A stretch of DNA of 64,000 nt from a gamma proteobacterium HIMB55 (GTDB lineage Bacteria > Pseudomonadota > Gammaproteobacteria > Pseudomonadales > Halieaceae): NCBI GenBank assembly GCA_000227505.4, contig AGIF02000001.1, positions 392,035-456,034 of the forward strand. The letters run 5' to 3'. A program made the position numbers and the translations under genes. Positions 44,658 to 53,501 of this stretch are shown here, piece by piece; positions within the stretch are counted from its first letter, which is position 1; each line of letters opens with the position of its first letter. The notes below the pieces were generated by a model. That model saw only the letters and a program-made list of their open reading frames with translations, was not told where the DNA came from and ran no database searches.

Positions 44658-47174
44658 GTGATACGTAATCTAATTAAGCGAGTCATCCAGCTCTGCACTT
44701 TTATTTTAACGCTGTTCTATGCTCCTGCTTTGTTTGCACAAGCATTGCCAGCGGGTGTCACCCCGCAAATGGCTCAGCAGCTTCAAAACATGTCGCCTGC
44801 TCAGCAGCAGGCTTTGGCTAAACAATTCGGTATCGAACTACCAGGTTCTTCTTATGCTACCTCAGGTGCCGGTGACTCTTCACTGGGTGAGGTTGGGCAG
44901 CAGCTTGAGCAAATGGGTATGAGCGAGGAGGAGTATATAGAGGGCGAGCTTGAGGAAGTTGCTCAGGAGGGCGCCGCAACGCAACTGTTGGAGCGCTACG
45001 GCGTATCACTTTTTGACAGAGATGTATCCACTTTCGCGCCAACAGACGATGCCTTGGTTCCTGATGAGTACCGATTGGGCGTTGGCGATCAGCTGGTCGT
45101 TCAGCTTTTTGGTAAAGAAAATGCGACCTATACACTGGCCGTAGGCCGAGACGGGAGTATTAACTTTCCGAAACTTGGTGCGATCACCATTACGGGACTG
45201 ACTTTTGAAGACGCGAGAAATCTGATTGACACGCGCGTTAGTCAGCAGTTGATTGGTGTTGAGGCTGTGATGACTTTGGGGAGGTTGAGAGCTATTGGCG
45301 TCTTCATGGCGGGTGAAGTTCGCGTTCCTGGAGCTTACTCAGTTAGTGCCTTGACCACAGTGACGCAAGCGCTCTTTCAAGCTGGCGGCGTTACGGATAT
45401 CGGTTCACTTCGAAATATTCAAGTGCGCAGGGCTGGCAAAATAGTTACGACTTTTGATGTCTATGATTTGCTTATGCGTGGTGATCCCTCTGGTGACATC
45501 CGACTGCAATCTGGCGATGTGTTGTTTGTGCCGACCATTAAATCTGTGGTTGAAATAAGAGGTGAGGTTAGGCGCCCCATGGGCTATGAGCTTGTGGGTG
45601 ATGAGACCGTTGCGGACCTTATTAAGATGGCTGGTGGTTTTACAAAAGAGGCTTTTGCTGAGCTCGCTGTATTAGTCAGAACCTCTCTTGAAGGAGGCTT
45701 GCCGACCGCAAAATCCGTGAATTTGCTGGAATCAAAGATTGCGTCTCTCTCGTTGCGAGATGGAGATATTCTTCAGGTGCCAACAACAGGAGACACGCTC
45801 GCAAATGGTGTCAGTGTAAAGGGCGCGGTCTATCGGCCCGGCTCTTTCGGTTGGAAGCCCGGTATGCGCGTCTCGGATCTTATCGGTAATGCCGAGCGCG
45901 ATTTGCTTCCGACAGCCGACCTAACGTACTCGCTAATTGTCAGAGTAAAAAACGAGCTTCTGGACATCGAGGTTTCGCAATTCAGCTTGATCGATTCATT
46001 GCTCCAACCAGGCTCAGACAAAGACCCACTTTTAAATGTGAGAGACCAGATTCTAGTTTTTGCTGTTCCTGACCTTGAAGAAGTTGCAGCAAGCGAATTT
46101 GCTAGGCAAACACTGCTGGCGCCTGTTTTACAGAAATTACGACTTCAAGCCAGAGAGGGTGAGCCCACGCTTGCTGCTACAATTTCTGGGGCGGTAAAGG
46201 CGCCAGGTCAATATCCAATTCTTGAAGATTATGGCGTGGACGATATGGTGCGCGCTGCAGGAGGGTTGCTCGAGTCAGCTGACTTAGGTACTGCCGAATT
46301 ACGCCGCACCGTAACCAGCGCGAGCGGCGCGATATACTATAGATATATCGACGTGAATTTTGATAGTTCGGGCGAAGTGACAACCGATACCCAGCTCCAA
46401 AGCAGAGACATTGTTACAGTTCGGGAAATTCCCGACTGGAACAGAGAGGACACCATAAGCGTTCGCGGAGCGGTTTTGTTTCCGGGTAAGTATGTGATCT
46501 CGCCGGGGGAGACTATTTCTTCCGTCATTGAGCGTGCAGGTGGCCTCACTGATCTTGCCTTCCCCGAGGGGGCGATCTTTAACCGAGTCGTTATCGCACG
46601 CCGGGAGGCTGAAAGGGCGCAAGCGTTTGCAGCAGATATCCGGCAAACTTACGCGTCACGGCTTTTAACTGAAGAAACGACGTCCACGGGGCTTCAAGAA
46701 GTGCTTCTTATTACCGAACAACTTGAGACTTTCGAAGGGCAAGGTAGATTGCTTATTGACCTTCCTGCCGCGCTCTCCGGAGCTGCTGAATCTGACTATG
46801 AAGTAGAGGACGGAGATGAACTAATCATTCCCCGTTCTAGTGATACCGTCTCAGTGGTGGGTGAAGTACGGCAACCCGCTACACATATTTTTCGAGCTGG
46901 GCTTTCCGTGGAAGACTACATATCACTGAGTGCTGGAGTCACCCCAAGATCTGATGAGTCGGCTATTTACATTGTCCGGGCAAATGGATCGGTTTTGACT
47001 CTTGACTCTAGCTGGTGGCGTTTTTCAGAGGCCGGGACGCAAGCGCTTAGGCGTGGTGACTCCATTGTGGTACCAGTGGACTCGCAGCACAAAGAATCGC
47101 TTGCGCAATGGCGCGAGGTGACGCAGATTATCTACCAAGGTATGGTCTCTGTTGCTGCACTGGCCAACCTATAA
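44658..47174 (+). CDS. Polysaccharide export protein with multiple SLBB domains (Wza-like)
   Basis: An 838-residue exported protein: signal peptide (ending APALFA), a Gln-rich linker, a polysaccharide export domain (YRLGVGDQLVVQLFGKEN to MTLGRLR) and about six SLBB repeats, each with the pattern G-x-V-x-x-P-G/M followed by a hydrophobic helix and AGG. Wza-type proteins form the outer-membrane exit channel for capsule or EPS. Unlike Wza it has no lipobox cysteine and carries many more SLBB domains than usual. GTG 44658 has an AAAGGAAA box. The Wzz-like gene follows after 23 bases. Confidence 0.92.
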   Translation: MIRNLIKRVIQLCTFILTLFYAPALFAQALPAGVTPQMAQQLQNMSPAQQQALAKQFGIELPGSSYATSGAGDSSLGEVGQQLEQMGMSEEEYIEGELEEVAQEGAATQLLERYGVSLFDRDVSTFAPTDDALVPDEYRLGVGDQLVVQLFGKENATYTLAVGRDGSINFPKLGAITITGLTFEDARNLIDTRVSQQLIGVEAVMTLGRLRAIGVFMAGEVRVPGAYSVSALTTVTQALFQAGGVTDIGSLRNIQVRRAGKIVTTFDVYDLLMRGDPSGDIRLQSGDVLFVPTIKSVVEIRGEVRRPMGYELVGDETVADLIKMAGGFTKEAFAELAVLVRTSLEGGLPTAKSVNLLESKIASLSLRDGDILQVPTTGDTLANGVSVKGAVYRPGSFGWKPGMRVSDLIGNAERDLLPTADLTYSLIVRVKNELLDIEVSQFSLIDSLLQPGSDKDPLLNVRDQILVFAVPDLEEVAASEFARQTLLAPVLQKLRLQAREGEPTLAATISGAVKAPGQYPILEDYGVDDMVRAAGGLLESADLGTAELRRTVTSASGAIYYRYIDVNFDSSGEVTTDTQLQSRDIVTVREIPDWNREDTISVRGAVLFPGKYVISPGETISSVIERAGGLTDLAFPEGAIFNRVVIARREAERAQAFAADIRQTYASRLLTEETTSTGLQEVLLITEQLETFEGQGRLLIDLPAALSGAAESDYEVEDGDELIIPRSSDTVSVVGEVRQPATHIFRAGLSVEDYISLSAGVTPRSDESAIYIVRANGSVLTLDSSWWRFSEAGTQALRRGDSIVVPVDSQHKESLAQWREVTQIIYQGMVSVAALANL

Positions 47175-47197
47175 GTTTCGATCTTCTGGGGGCAACT

Positions 47198-48148
47198 ATG
47201 ATGAATGATACGCAAGGTGGCTACAGCCAGGCACCAATAGAGGATGAAATAGACCTTAAAGAGTTGTTCATGGTCCTTTGGTCGGGAAAGTTGTTGATTT
47301 CAGCGGTGACTGGCCTTGCGGCAGCTATGTCTTTGGTCGTTGCTTCCTCACTCCCAAACATCTATTCGGCGAGCGCACTGCTAGCACCTGCCGAAAGCTC
47401 GGGCGGCGGTCTTTCTGGTCTCATGAAACAATATGGTGGCCTCGCGAGCTTGGCCGGTGTCTCGCTCCCTGGTGGTGAAGAAGGATCACGCGCACAGCTG
47501 GGCATGCAGCTCATGAAATCGCGCGGTTTTATTGGCGATTTTGTTGAGCGACGAGACATTCTTCCGGAGCTGATGGCCGTTGAGTCCTGGGACGCGGCGT
47601 CTGGCAATGTTATCTTCGATGCCGAGCGCTACGAAGCAGGGGCCAAAACATGGCTCCGCGAGGTTGAGCCTCCCAAATCCGCAAAGCCATCTGCACAGGA
47701 GGCCCACAAGGCATTTTTGGAGGTGCTTGGTGTTTCTCAAGATAAGCAAACGGGTTATGTGAGGGTATCGATTGATCATCAGTCTCCGATTGTTGCTGCG
47801 CAGTGGGTTCATTGGCTCGTTGAGGATGTGAATGCAGCGGTTAAGGCTCAAGATGTTACCGAAGCCAAGAAATCCATCGAGTATTTAAAACAGCAGGTGG
47901 TTAATACGTCACTGGCCGATCTTCAGGCCATGTTCTTTGAGCTAATCCAGTCTCAAACTGAGACTGTTATGCTGGCTGAGGTTCGCCCCGAGTACGTCTT
48001 TAAGACCATCGACCCCGCTGTTGTTCCCGAAGAAAAGAGTAAACCCAGGCGTGCACTGATCGCTGTCTTGGGCACTGTTTTGGGGGGCATGCTGGGTGTG
48101 GTTATCGTCCTTATACGGCACTACGCACAGTCTGATTCTGAAGTCTGA
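47198..48148 (+). CDS. Wzz-family chain-length/co-polymerase protein
   Basis: A 316-residue inner-membrane protein with the Wzz layout: an N-terminal helix (LLISAVTGLAAAMSLVVAS) followed by a large periplasmic region and a C-terminal helix (ALIAVLGTVLGGMLGVVIVLI) preceded by the Pro-rich PEEKSKPRR. There is no C-terminal kinase domain, so it is a Wzz rather than Wzc type. It would set polymer length with the Wzy encoded at 59.96 kb. The ATG at 47198 follows a GGGGG box; a longer frame reaching into the preceding gene is rejected. Confidence 0.92.
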   Translation: MMNDTQGGYSQAPIEDEIDLKELFMVLWSGKLLISAVTGLAAAMSLVVASSLPNIYSASALLAPAESSGGGLSGLMKQYGGLASLAGVSLPGGEEGSRAQLGMQLMKSRGFIGDFVERRDILPELMAVESWDAASGNVIFDAERYEAGAKTWLREVEPPKSAKPSAQEAHKAFLEVLGVSQDKQTGYVRVSIDHQSPIVAAQWVHWLVEDVNAAVKAQDVTEAKKSIEYLKQQVVNTSLADLQAMFFELIQSQTETVMLAEVRPEYVFKTIDPAVVPEEKSKPRRALIAVLGTVLGGMLGVVIVLIRHYAQSDSEV

Positions 48149-48248
48149 GCTCGGACTATAGGCTTGGTAATTGATCAATGTCGTACTAGTGCGTGAGCAA
48201 CCGTCACCTTTGCGGCTTTTCCTGACAAATCTGACAATAAATCATTGA

Positions 48249-48298
48249 TCGTTCAAATGGTAAACACTGTTTTCTGATAGTGTTCACCATATGAACGA
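48249..48298 (+). promoter_or_regulatory. Long inverted repeat spanning the start codon of the EPS regulator gene
   Basis: Arms 48249-48268 and 48279-48298 are 20 bases each with 18 matching positions (core GTTCA-ATGGT-AACACT), separated by a 10-base loop. The right arm contains the ATG of the MarR-family gene (48291). It could be an autoregulatory operator, and in mRNA it would form a hairpin hiding the start codon. Confidence 0.75.
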
Positions 48299-48704
48299 CG
48301 AGCTTGGAATTAACCGGTCATCTCTAAATACAGGAGTACGAGACGAGTTGCGGCTCCGTGTGCTTCGTGCCTTGGAGGCAAATCCCGAGCTGAGCCAGCG
48401 ACAGTTAGCAGCTAAGCTCGGCGTATCTTTGGGTGGTGTTAACTACGCCCTGAAGGCGCTCGTCGAGCGTGGCTTTGTTAAGGCCGGCAACTTTCGAAAG
48501 TCAGGCAGCAAGTTTGCTTATTTATATATGTTAACCCCCCAGGGGGTTGCCGAAAAGGCATCGCTAACAACCGCGTTCTTGGGTCGAAAGCTTGAGGAAT
48601 ACGACGTGTTGAGGCAGGAAATTGAGGTTCTAAAGAGTGAGGTTTGTTCGGCGGAGGCGACCGATTCGTGCAAAGCGGTAGGTTGTGACGAGGATCCTTA
48701 TTAA
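48291..48704 (+). CDS. MarR-family EPS-associated transcriptional regulator
   Basis: A 137-residue winged-helix protein. The helix-turn-helix reads LSQRQLAAKLGVSLGGVNYALKALVERGFVKAGNF and is followed by a wing with FAYLYMLTPQGVAEKA and a C-terminal coiled helix, the pattern of the MarR-like regulator family found inside exopolysaccharide loci (TIGR04176 type). It likely controls the cassette downstream and itself. Its start codon sits within a 20-bp-arm inverted repeat, and no ordinary ribosome site is seen before it. Confidence 0.9.
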   Translation: MNDELGINRSSLNTGVRDELRLRVLRALEANPELSQRQLAAKLGVSLGGVNYALKALVERGFVKAGNFRKSGSKFAYLYMLTPQGVAEKASLTTAFLGRKLEEYDVLRQEIEVLKSEVCSAEATDSCKAVGCDEDPY

Positions 48705-48734
48705 AATGTCAGGAGATAAGGAGCGTGGATCCGC

Positions 48735-49913
48735 ATGTCTGAGAAACCAAAAGTAACGGTCGTTGGATCAGGTTATGTGGGTATGTCCCTAGCCGTGTTA
48801 CTAGCGCAGCACAATGACGTCATAATCCTCGATATAGACCCTGTTCGCGTCGATCAGGTAAATAACAAGAATTCTACGGTTGCCGACACTGATATAGAGA
48901 TTTTCTTAAAGGAGCGAACGTTGAGCTTGTCGGCGACGCTGGATGTTGATGAGGCGTACTCAGGTTCGGATTTCGTAGTTGTTGCTACACCTACCAACTA
49001 CGACCCTGACACAAACCAGTTCGACACTGGGTCAGTTGATGTTGTTGTAAAAGAAGCGCTTGCATTTGCAAGTGACGCATTAATCGTTATTAAGTCGACG
49101 GTACCAGTGGGCCACACAAAATCACTTCAGGAATTTTACAGGACTGAGAGAGTTATTTTTTCACCTGAATTTCTTCGTGAGGGTCAAGCGCTCAAGGATA
49201 ATCTCTACCCTTCCCGCATTATTGTGGGAGGGACTGAGGAAAAAGGGGCAGGGTTTGCGAGGCTTTTATCAGATGCGGCTAAGAAAGCTGAAGTTGAAAC
49301 GATTTTTATGCCTTCTACCGAAGCCGAGGCAGTGAAGTTATTTGCGAATACGTATTTAGCAATGCGGGTTTCATTCTTCAATGAGCTAGATTCTTATGCG
49401 ATGGCTGCTGGTCTGGATACTTCGCTCGTTATAGATGGTGTGTGTCTCGATGAAAGAATTGGTGTCGGGTATAACAATCCATCTTTTGGTTACGGGGGGT
49501 ACTGTTTGCCCAAGGATACTAAGCAGCTACTAGCTAACTACGAGCAAGTTCCTCAAAATTTAATACAGGCCATTGTTTCGTCAAATTCCACACGAAAGGA
49601 CTTGATTGCCGAGGAGATTTTGAAGAAACAGCCGGCTGTTGTTGGTTTTTATCGCTTAGTTATGAAGGAGGGTAGCGATAACTTTAGGTCTTCTGCTATT
49701 CAAGGTGTGATGAAGCGAATAAAAGCTAAGGGAATACCGATCATAGTATACGAGCCCGAACTGCACCAACGCGAATTTTTTGGTTCACAAGTTGTTGACG
49801 ACCTCTCCGTATTTAAACAAATGAGTAGCCTTATTGTGTCAAACAGATTCACAGATTGCCTAAGTGATGTTGCCGATAAATGCTTTACTCGCGATATTTA
49901 TGGAAATAATTAA
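48735..49913 (+). CDS. ugd: UDP-glucose 6-dehydrogenase
   Basis: A 392-residue NAD enzyme making UDP-glucuronate from UDP-glucose. Features are the N-terminal [19 protein letters not shown], the [11 protein letters not shown] segment, the catalytic Cys257 in [14 protein letters not shown] and the C-terminal sugar-binding domain. The short form matches the Ugd of Gram-negative capsule loci rather than the longer Vi-type enzyme encoded next. Its product is the likely substrate of the 4-epimerase at 55.8 kb. A GGAG box lies well upstream of the ATG. Confidence 0.94.
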   Translation: MSEKPKVTVVGSGYVGMSLAVLLAQHNDVIILDIDPVRVDQVNNKNSTVADTDIEIFLKERTLSLSATLDVDEAYSGSDFVVVATPTNYDPDTNQFDTGSVDVVVKEALAFASDALIVIKSTVPVGHTKSLQEFYRTERVIFSPEFLREGQALKDNLYPSRIIVGGTEEKGAGFARLLSDAAKKAEVETIFMPSTEAEAVKLFANTYLAMRVSFFNELDSYAMAAGLDTSLVIDGVCLDERIGVGYNNPSFGYGGYCLPKDTKQLLANYEQVPQNLIQAIVSSNSTRKDLIAEEILKKQPAVVGFYRLVMKEGSDNFRSSAIQGVMKRIKAKGIPIIVYEPELHQREFFGSQVVDDLSVFKQMSSLIVSNRFTDCLSDVADKCFTRDIYGNN

Positions 49914-49987
49914 GTTGGGATGTCCTGAGAAAATTTTTTTAGTCAAGCTGGTGTTAATTGAAAAAAACCGGGGGGATATTTTTGGAT

Positions 49988-51280
49988 ATGGCGCCAAATA
50001 AAAAAATTGCAATTGTCGGGCTTGGCTACGTTGGGCTCCCATTAGCTGTTGAGTTTGGAAAGGTTAGAGATACCATCGGCTTTGATATTGACCCTGACCG
50101 GGTGTCAGAGTTGAGAAAAGGCGTAGACAAGACGCTCGAGCTCTCACAATTCGACATTACATCCGCCATATATTTGCAATATAGCTGCAAGGTTGATGAT
50201 ATGGGGGACTGTAGTGTTTTTATTGTCACGGTCCCGACCCCTATTGATGCTGTTAATAGACCCGATCTTTCCCCGCTAATTCATGCGAGTGAGATAGTTT
50301 CTAAAGTCCTGAAGCGAGGAGATATTGTAATCTTTGAATCCACGGTGTTTCCGGGTTGTACCGAAGAAATATGTGTGCCCATTTTAGAAAGTGGCTCTAA
50401 CTTGAAATTTAATAAAGACTTTTTTTGTGGGTACAGCCCTGAGCGTATAAATCCAGGTGACAAAGTTAATACGTTGACGAAAATAAAAAAAATTACTAGT
50501 GGTTCGACCCCCAAAGTTCGCATTGAGGTGGATGAACTTTACAAAAGCATAATAACTGCAGGAACTTTTTCTGCGGAGAGTATAAAAGTGGCGGAGGCCG
50601 CTAAGGTTATTGAAAATACGCAGCGTGATCTTAATATCGCTTTAGTTAATGAACTGTCGGTTATTTTTCAACGATTAGATATCGATACCATTGATGTTCT
50701 TGAGGCGGCTGGTAGTAAGTGGAATTTCTTGCCTTTTCGACCTGGATTGGTTGGCGGGCATTGTATTGGCGTAGATCCTTATTATCTAACTCATAAGGCC
50801 GAGCAAGTCGGTTATATCCCTCAGGTAATATTGGCCGGTCGCAGAATAAACGACAATATGGCGCCCTATTTGGTTAAAAAGTTTGTTCAGAAAATGATAG
50901 GAAATGGTATCAACATCAACAACAGCACAGTTGGAGTGTTGGGAGTTACTTTTAAAGAAAACTGTCCCGATATTCGGAATAGTAAGGTATTCGATGTTAT
51001 ACGCGAGCTTCAAAACTGGGGTTTGAGGGTTGTGTTGGTTGACCCATGGGCTGATTCCGATCAAGTTAGGGGGGTGTGCGGAATGTCGCTTGGTAGTGTG
51101 AGTAAGGCTATGCCTGTCGCTTCAATAATTGTGACTGTAGGGCATAACGAATTTCGCCAATTAACCCCCGAGGTTTTACGAGAGTATTGTTCAGGCGATT
51201 CCCCTGTTCTTGCAGATGTCAAATCAATATATGAAAGAAAAGCTCTTACCGACCAAGGTTTCTCAGTTTTTCGTTTATAG
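49988..51280 (+). CDS. UDP-N-acetylhexosamine 6-dehydrogenase (WbpA/TviB-like)
   Basis: A 430-residue nucleotide-sugar dehydrogenase distinct from the preceding Ugd: VGLGYVGLPLAVEFG at the start, STVFPGCTEE in the middle, catalytic Cys259 in GLVGGHCIGVDPYYLTHKAE. This long form oxidises UDP-GlcNAc or UDP-GalNAc to the uronic acid (WbpA, TviB, WbpO group). Followed by WbpB-, WbpE- and WbpI-like genes, UDP-GlcNAc is the favoured substrate. A GGGGGGA box lies upstream; TTG 49982 is an alternative start two codons earlier. Confidence 0.92.
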   Translation: MAPNKKIAIVGLGYVGLPLAVEFGKVRDTIGFDIDPDRVSELRKGVDKTLELSQFDITSAIYLQYSCKVDDMGDCSVFIVTVPTPIDAVNRPDLSPLIHASEIVSKVLKRGDIVIFESTVFPGCTEEICVPILESGSNLKFNKDFFCGYSPERINPGDKVNTLTKIKKITSGSTPKVRIEVDELYKSIITAGTFSAESIKVAEAAKVIENTQRDLNIALVNELSVIFQRLDIDTIDVLEAAGSKWNFLPFRPGLVGGHCIGVDPYYLTHKAEQVGYIPQVILAGRRINDNMAPYLVKKFVQKMIGNGININNSTVGVLGVTFKENCPDIRNSKVFDVIRELQNWGLRVVLVDPWADSDQVRGVCGMSLGSVSKAMPVASIIVTVGHNEFRQLTPEVLREYCSGDSPVLADVKSIYERKALTDQGFSVFRL

Positions 51281-51299
51281 GGCGGATGTATACAACAAT

Positions 51300-52250
51300 A
51301 TGAAGAAAAATATTGCGGTAGTTGGTTGTGGTTATTGGGGGCAGAATCTTGTACGTAATTTCTCGGAACTAGGGGCCCTTCGAGCGATAAGTGACCCTGC
51401 CATTGCCACCGCGCAAAGATTATCCAAGAAATACAAGGTGGCGAGCGCATCATTTGTTGAGATTCTAAACGATTCTGGTGTTGAAGGTGTGGTGCTTGCT
51501 ACGCCTGCTCGTTTACACGCGTCGATGGCGATTAAAGCACTGGAAGCCGGTAAACATGTTTATGTAGAGAAGCCAATTGCGATGAATCAATCCGAGGCGT
51601 CAGAGATGATTTTGGCGGCAAAGGAGTTTGGTGGACAACTGATGGTTGGGCACCTTTTGCAGTATCACCCGGTTTTCGTACGGGTACGAGAGCTAGTAGC
51701 GGGGGAAGAGATTGGCGCCCTTCAGTACGTTTACTCTAATCGGCTAAGTTTGGGGAAAGTCCGCTCCGAGGAGGACGTTATTTGGAGTTTCGCGCCCCAT
51801 GATATTTCAATGATACTTAGCTTAGTGCCTGGATCGATAAAGCGTGTTCACGCTGAAACCAATTGCGTTCTTCGCTCAGGTATAGCCGACAATGCTACCA
51901 TCCACCTTCAATTTGAATCGGGATTGAGGGGGCATGTTACTGTTTCATGGTTACATCCTTTCAAAGAGCAGAAGCTGGTCATAATTGGCGATCGTGGGAT
52001 GGTAGTGTTTGACGATACCCAGCCGTGGGAGCGCAAGTTAGCGAAATATGCGCATACCATTTCATGCGATGGAGATCACACTGAGATTGAAAAGGCTGAC
52101 ATTGCATACATAGAGGTACCCTACGCCGAGCCGCTGAAAGAGGAATGCTCATATTTTTTGAGGCTCATCGAGGGTGAAGCACCTCCGTTAACCGACGGAA
52201 TTGAGGGCGCCGCTGTGCTGGCAGTCCTTAACGCGTCTTCCAGTAAGTGA
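51300..52250 (+). CDS. Gfo/Idh/MocA oxidoreductase (WbpB/WlbA-like sugar 3-dehydrogenase)
   Basis: A 316-residue NAD(P)-binding protein: VVGCGYWGQNLVRNFSELG, the conserved EKP motif in GKHVYVEKPIAMN, and HDISMIL for the substrate-facing His. In bacterial diamino-uronic acid pathways this family oxidises C3 of UDP-GlcNAcA so that an aminotransferase can add an amino group there. Its order after the WbpA-like gene and near a WbpE-like aminotransferase supports that role. ATG 51300 gives the family start; a frame open from 51210 overlaps the previous gene. Confidence 0.9.
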   Translation: MKKNIAVVGCGYWGQNLVRNFSELGALRAISDPAIATAQRLSKKYKVASASFVEILNDSGVEGVVLATPARLHASMAIKALEAGKHVYVEKPIAMNQSEASEMILAAKEFGGQLMVGHLLQYHPVFVRVRELVAGEEIGALQYVYSNRLSLGKVRSEEDVIWSFAPHDISMILSLVPGSIKRVHAETNCVLRSGIADNATIHLQFESGLRGHVTVSWLHPFKEQKLVIIGDRGMVVFDDTQPWERKLAKYAHTISCDGDHTEIEKADIAYIEVPYAEPLKEECSYFLRLIEGEAPPLTDGIEGAAVLAVLNASSSK

Positions 52251-52322
52251 AGCCTTTTTCTCAATGGAGTCCACGCGTGATAGGCGCTAACTTTAGTAAG
52301 TTTTCTTGTTCGCGAGCACTCA

Positions 52323-53501
52323 ATGCATATTGATACGCCCATCATTATTTTTGCTTATGCCTTTCCGCATAGGAAATCGTTCGATTGCATTTCAATGGTC
52401 TCAGGAATGGGGTACCGCAACTTTGTCGTTGTAGCAGCTCCAAAGATTACGCTCCCACAAAACGTGAAGTCGGACTCCAAATCGATAGATTCAGGGAATC
52501 GCTTTGACGTGAAGCTTCTATGCTCGTCTCTCAATGTAAAATATGTTGAATGCCCTCACGATGACGTTGAGGAGATCACAAGAGCAAGGAATGAGGTGGG
52601 AGCAGAGCTCGCTATTATTGCAGGAGCAAGGATCCTCAAGGCTAATATCATTGATATATTTCCAAAAGGAGTAATCAACTTCCATCCTGGTAAAATACCT
52701 GAAACCTCAGGACTTGATTCCTTCTTTTATACTTTGAAGTCCGGAAGCCCAATGGGGGTAACGGTTCACTTCATTGATGCACGGGTAGATGCGGGTAAAT
52801 TTATTTTCTTTGAGAAGTGCCCAGTGCAACCAAGTGACACGATAGAATCTCTCAAAAAACGTCTTTATGAGACACAAATGCGCGCCATTCAGAGATTTTT
52901 CCGCTTATTTTTCTTAACGAAAATACCAGCTACTCAAATTTATCGACCAAAAAAAAATAGTCCTATGACGCCCGCTGAAAAAACCGCAGTGAGAGAAGGT
53001 TTCAATGCGTGGAAGGATCAGCATGCTGCGCTCTGTTACGAAAACGAAACTAAATTTTTTCATGCGTGTGAAGAAGGGCGTTTAGAAGAAGTAAAAAGAT
53101 TAGTTTCCGAAAGTTTATATTTGATAGATTTGAAAAACAAAAGCGGCTGGTCGGCTATTATTATAGCTGCTTATTGGCAGCACGAATCGTTGGTTTCATA
53201 TTTTCTAGGTATGGGTGCAAACCCAAACGACCGGGGCCAAAACGGAACCACTGTTCTTATGTATTCGAAGACTAGGATTTTGGATGCTGTTGATCCACGA
53301 CTTAACATTATGACCTTGTTGATTGCCAGTGGTGCGAGTCTTATTGCGACTGATAAATTCGGGAAGGATATATTTTTTTATTTAGATGTCGAAAAGAAAT
53401 CTGGCTCACTGATTAAAAATTATTTAGAAGCAATAAAGGTAAGAGATTTGGTCTTGCACAGTCATCCTGATGAAGGAGTGAAGACGTTAAATGAAAGATG
53501 A
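52323..53501 (+). CDS. Sugar N-formyltransferase with C-terminal ankyrin repeats
   Basis: A 392-residue two-part protein. The N-terminal formyltransferase fold holds the catalytic triad Asn119 and His121 in VINFHPGKIPET and Asp156 in DARVDAGKF, as in enzymes that use N10-formyl-THF to formylate amino sugars on nucleotide carriers. From about residue 240 two or three ankyrin repeats follow (CEEGRLEEVKRL, GWSAIIIAAYWQHESLVSYF, MGANPNDRGQNGTTVL). The same architecture is known in QdtF of Providencia alcalifaciens, which acts on dTDP-amino sugars. Here the surrounding WbpA/B/E/I-like genes imply a UDP-3-amino-uronic acid substrate. It overlaps the aminotransferase gene by 11 bases. Confidence 0.9.
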   Translation: MHIDTPIIIFAYAFPHRKSFDCISMVSGMGYRNFVVVAAPKITLPQNVKSDSKSIDSGNRFDVKLLCSSLNVKYVECPHDDVEEITRARNEVGAELAIIAGARILKANIIDIFPKGVINFHPGKIPETSGLDSFFYTLKSGSPMGVTVHFIDARVDAGKFIFFEKCPVQPSDTIESLKKRLYETQMRAIQRFFRLFFLTKIPATQIYRPKKNSPMTPAEKTAVREGFNAWKDQHAALCYENETKFFHACEEGRLEEVKRLVSESLYLIDLKNKSGWSAIIIAAYWQHESLVSYFLGMGANPNDRGQNGTTVLMYSKTRILDAVDPRLNIMTLLIASGASLIATDKFGKDIFFYLDVEKKSGSLIKNYLEAIKVRDLVLHSHPDEGVKTLNER

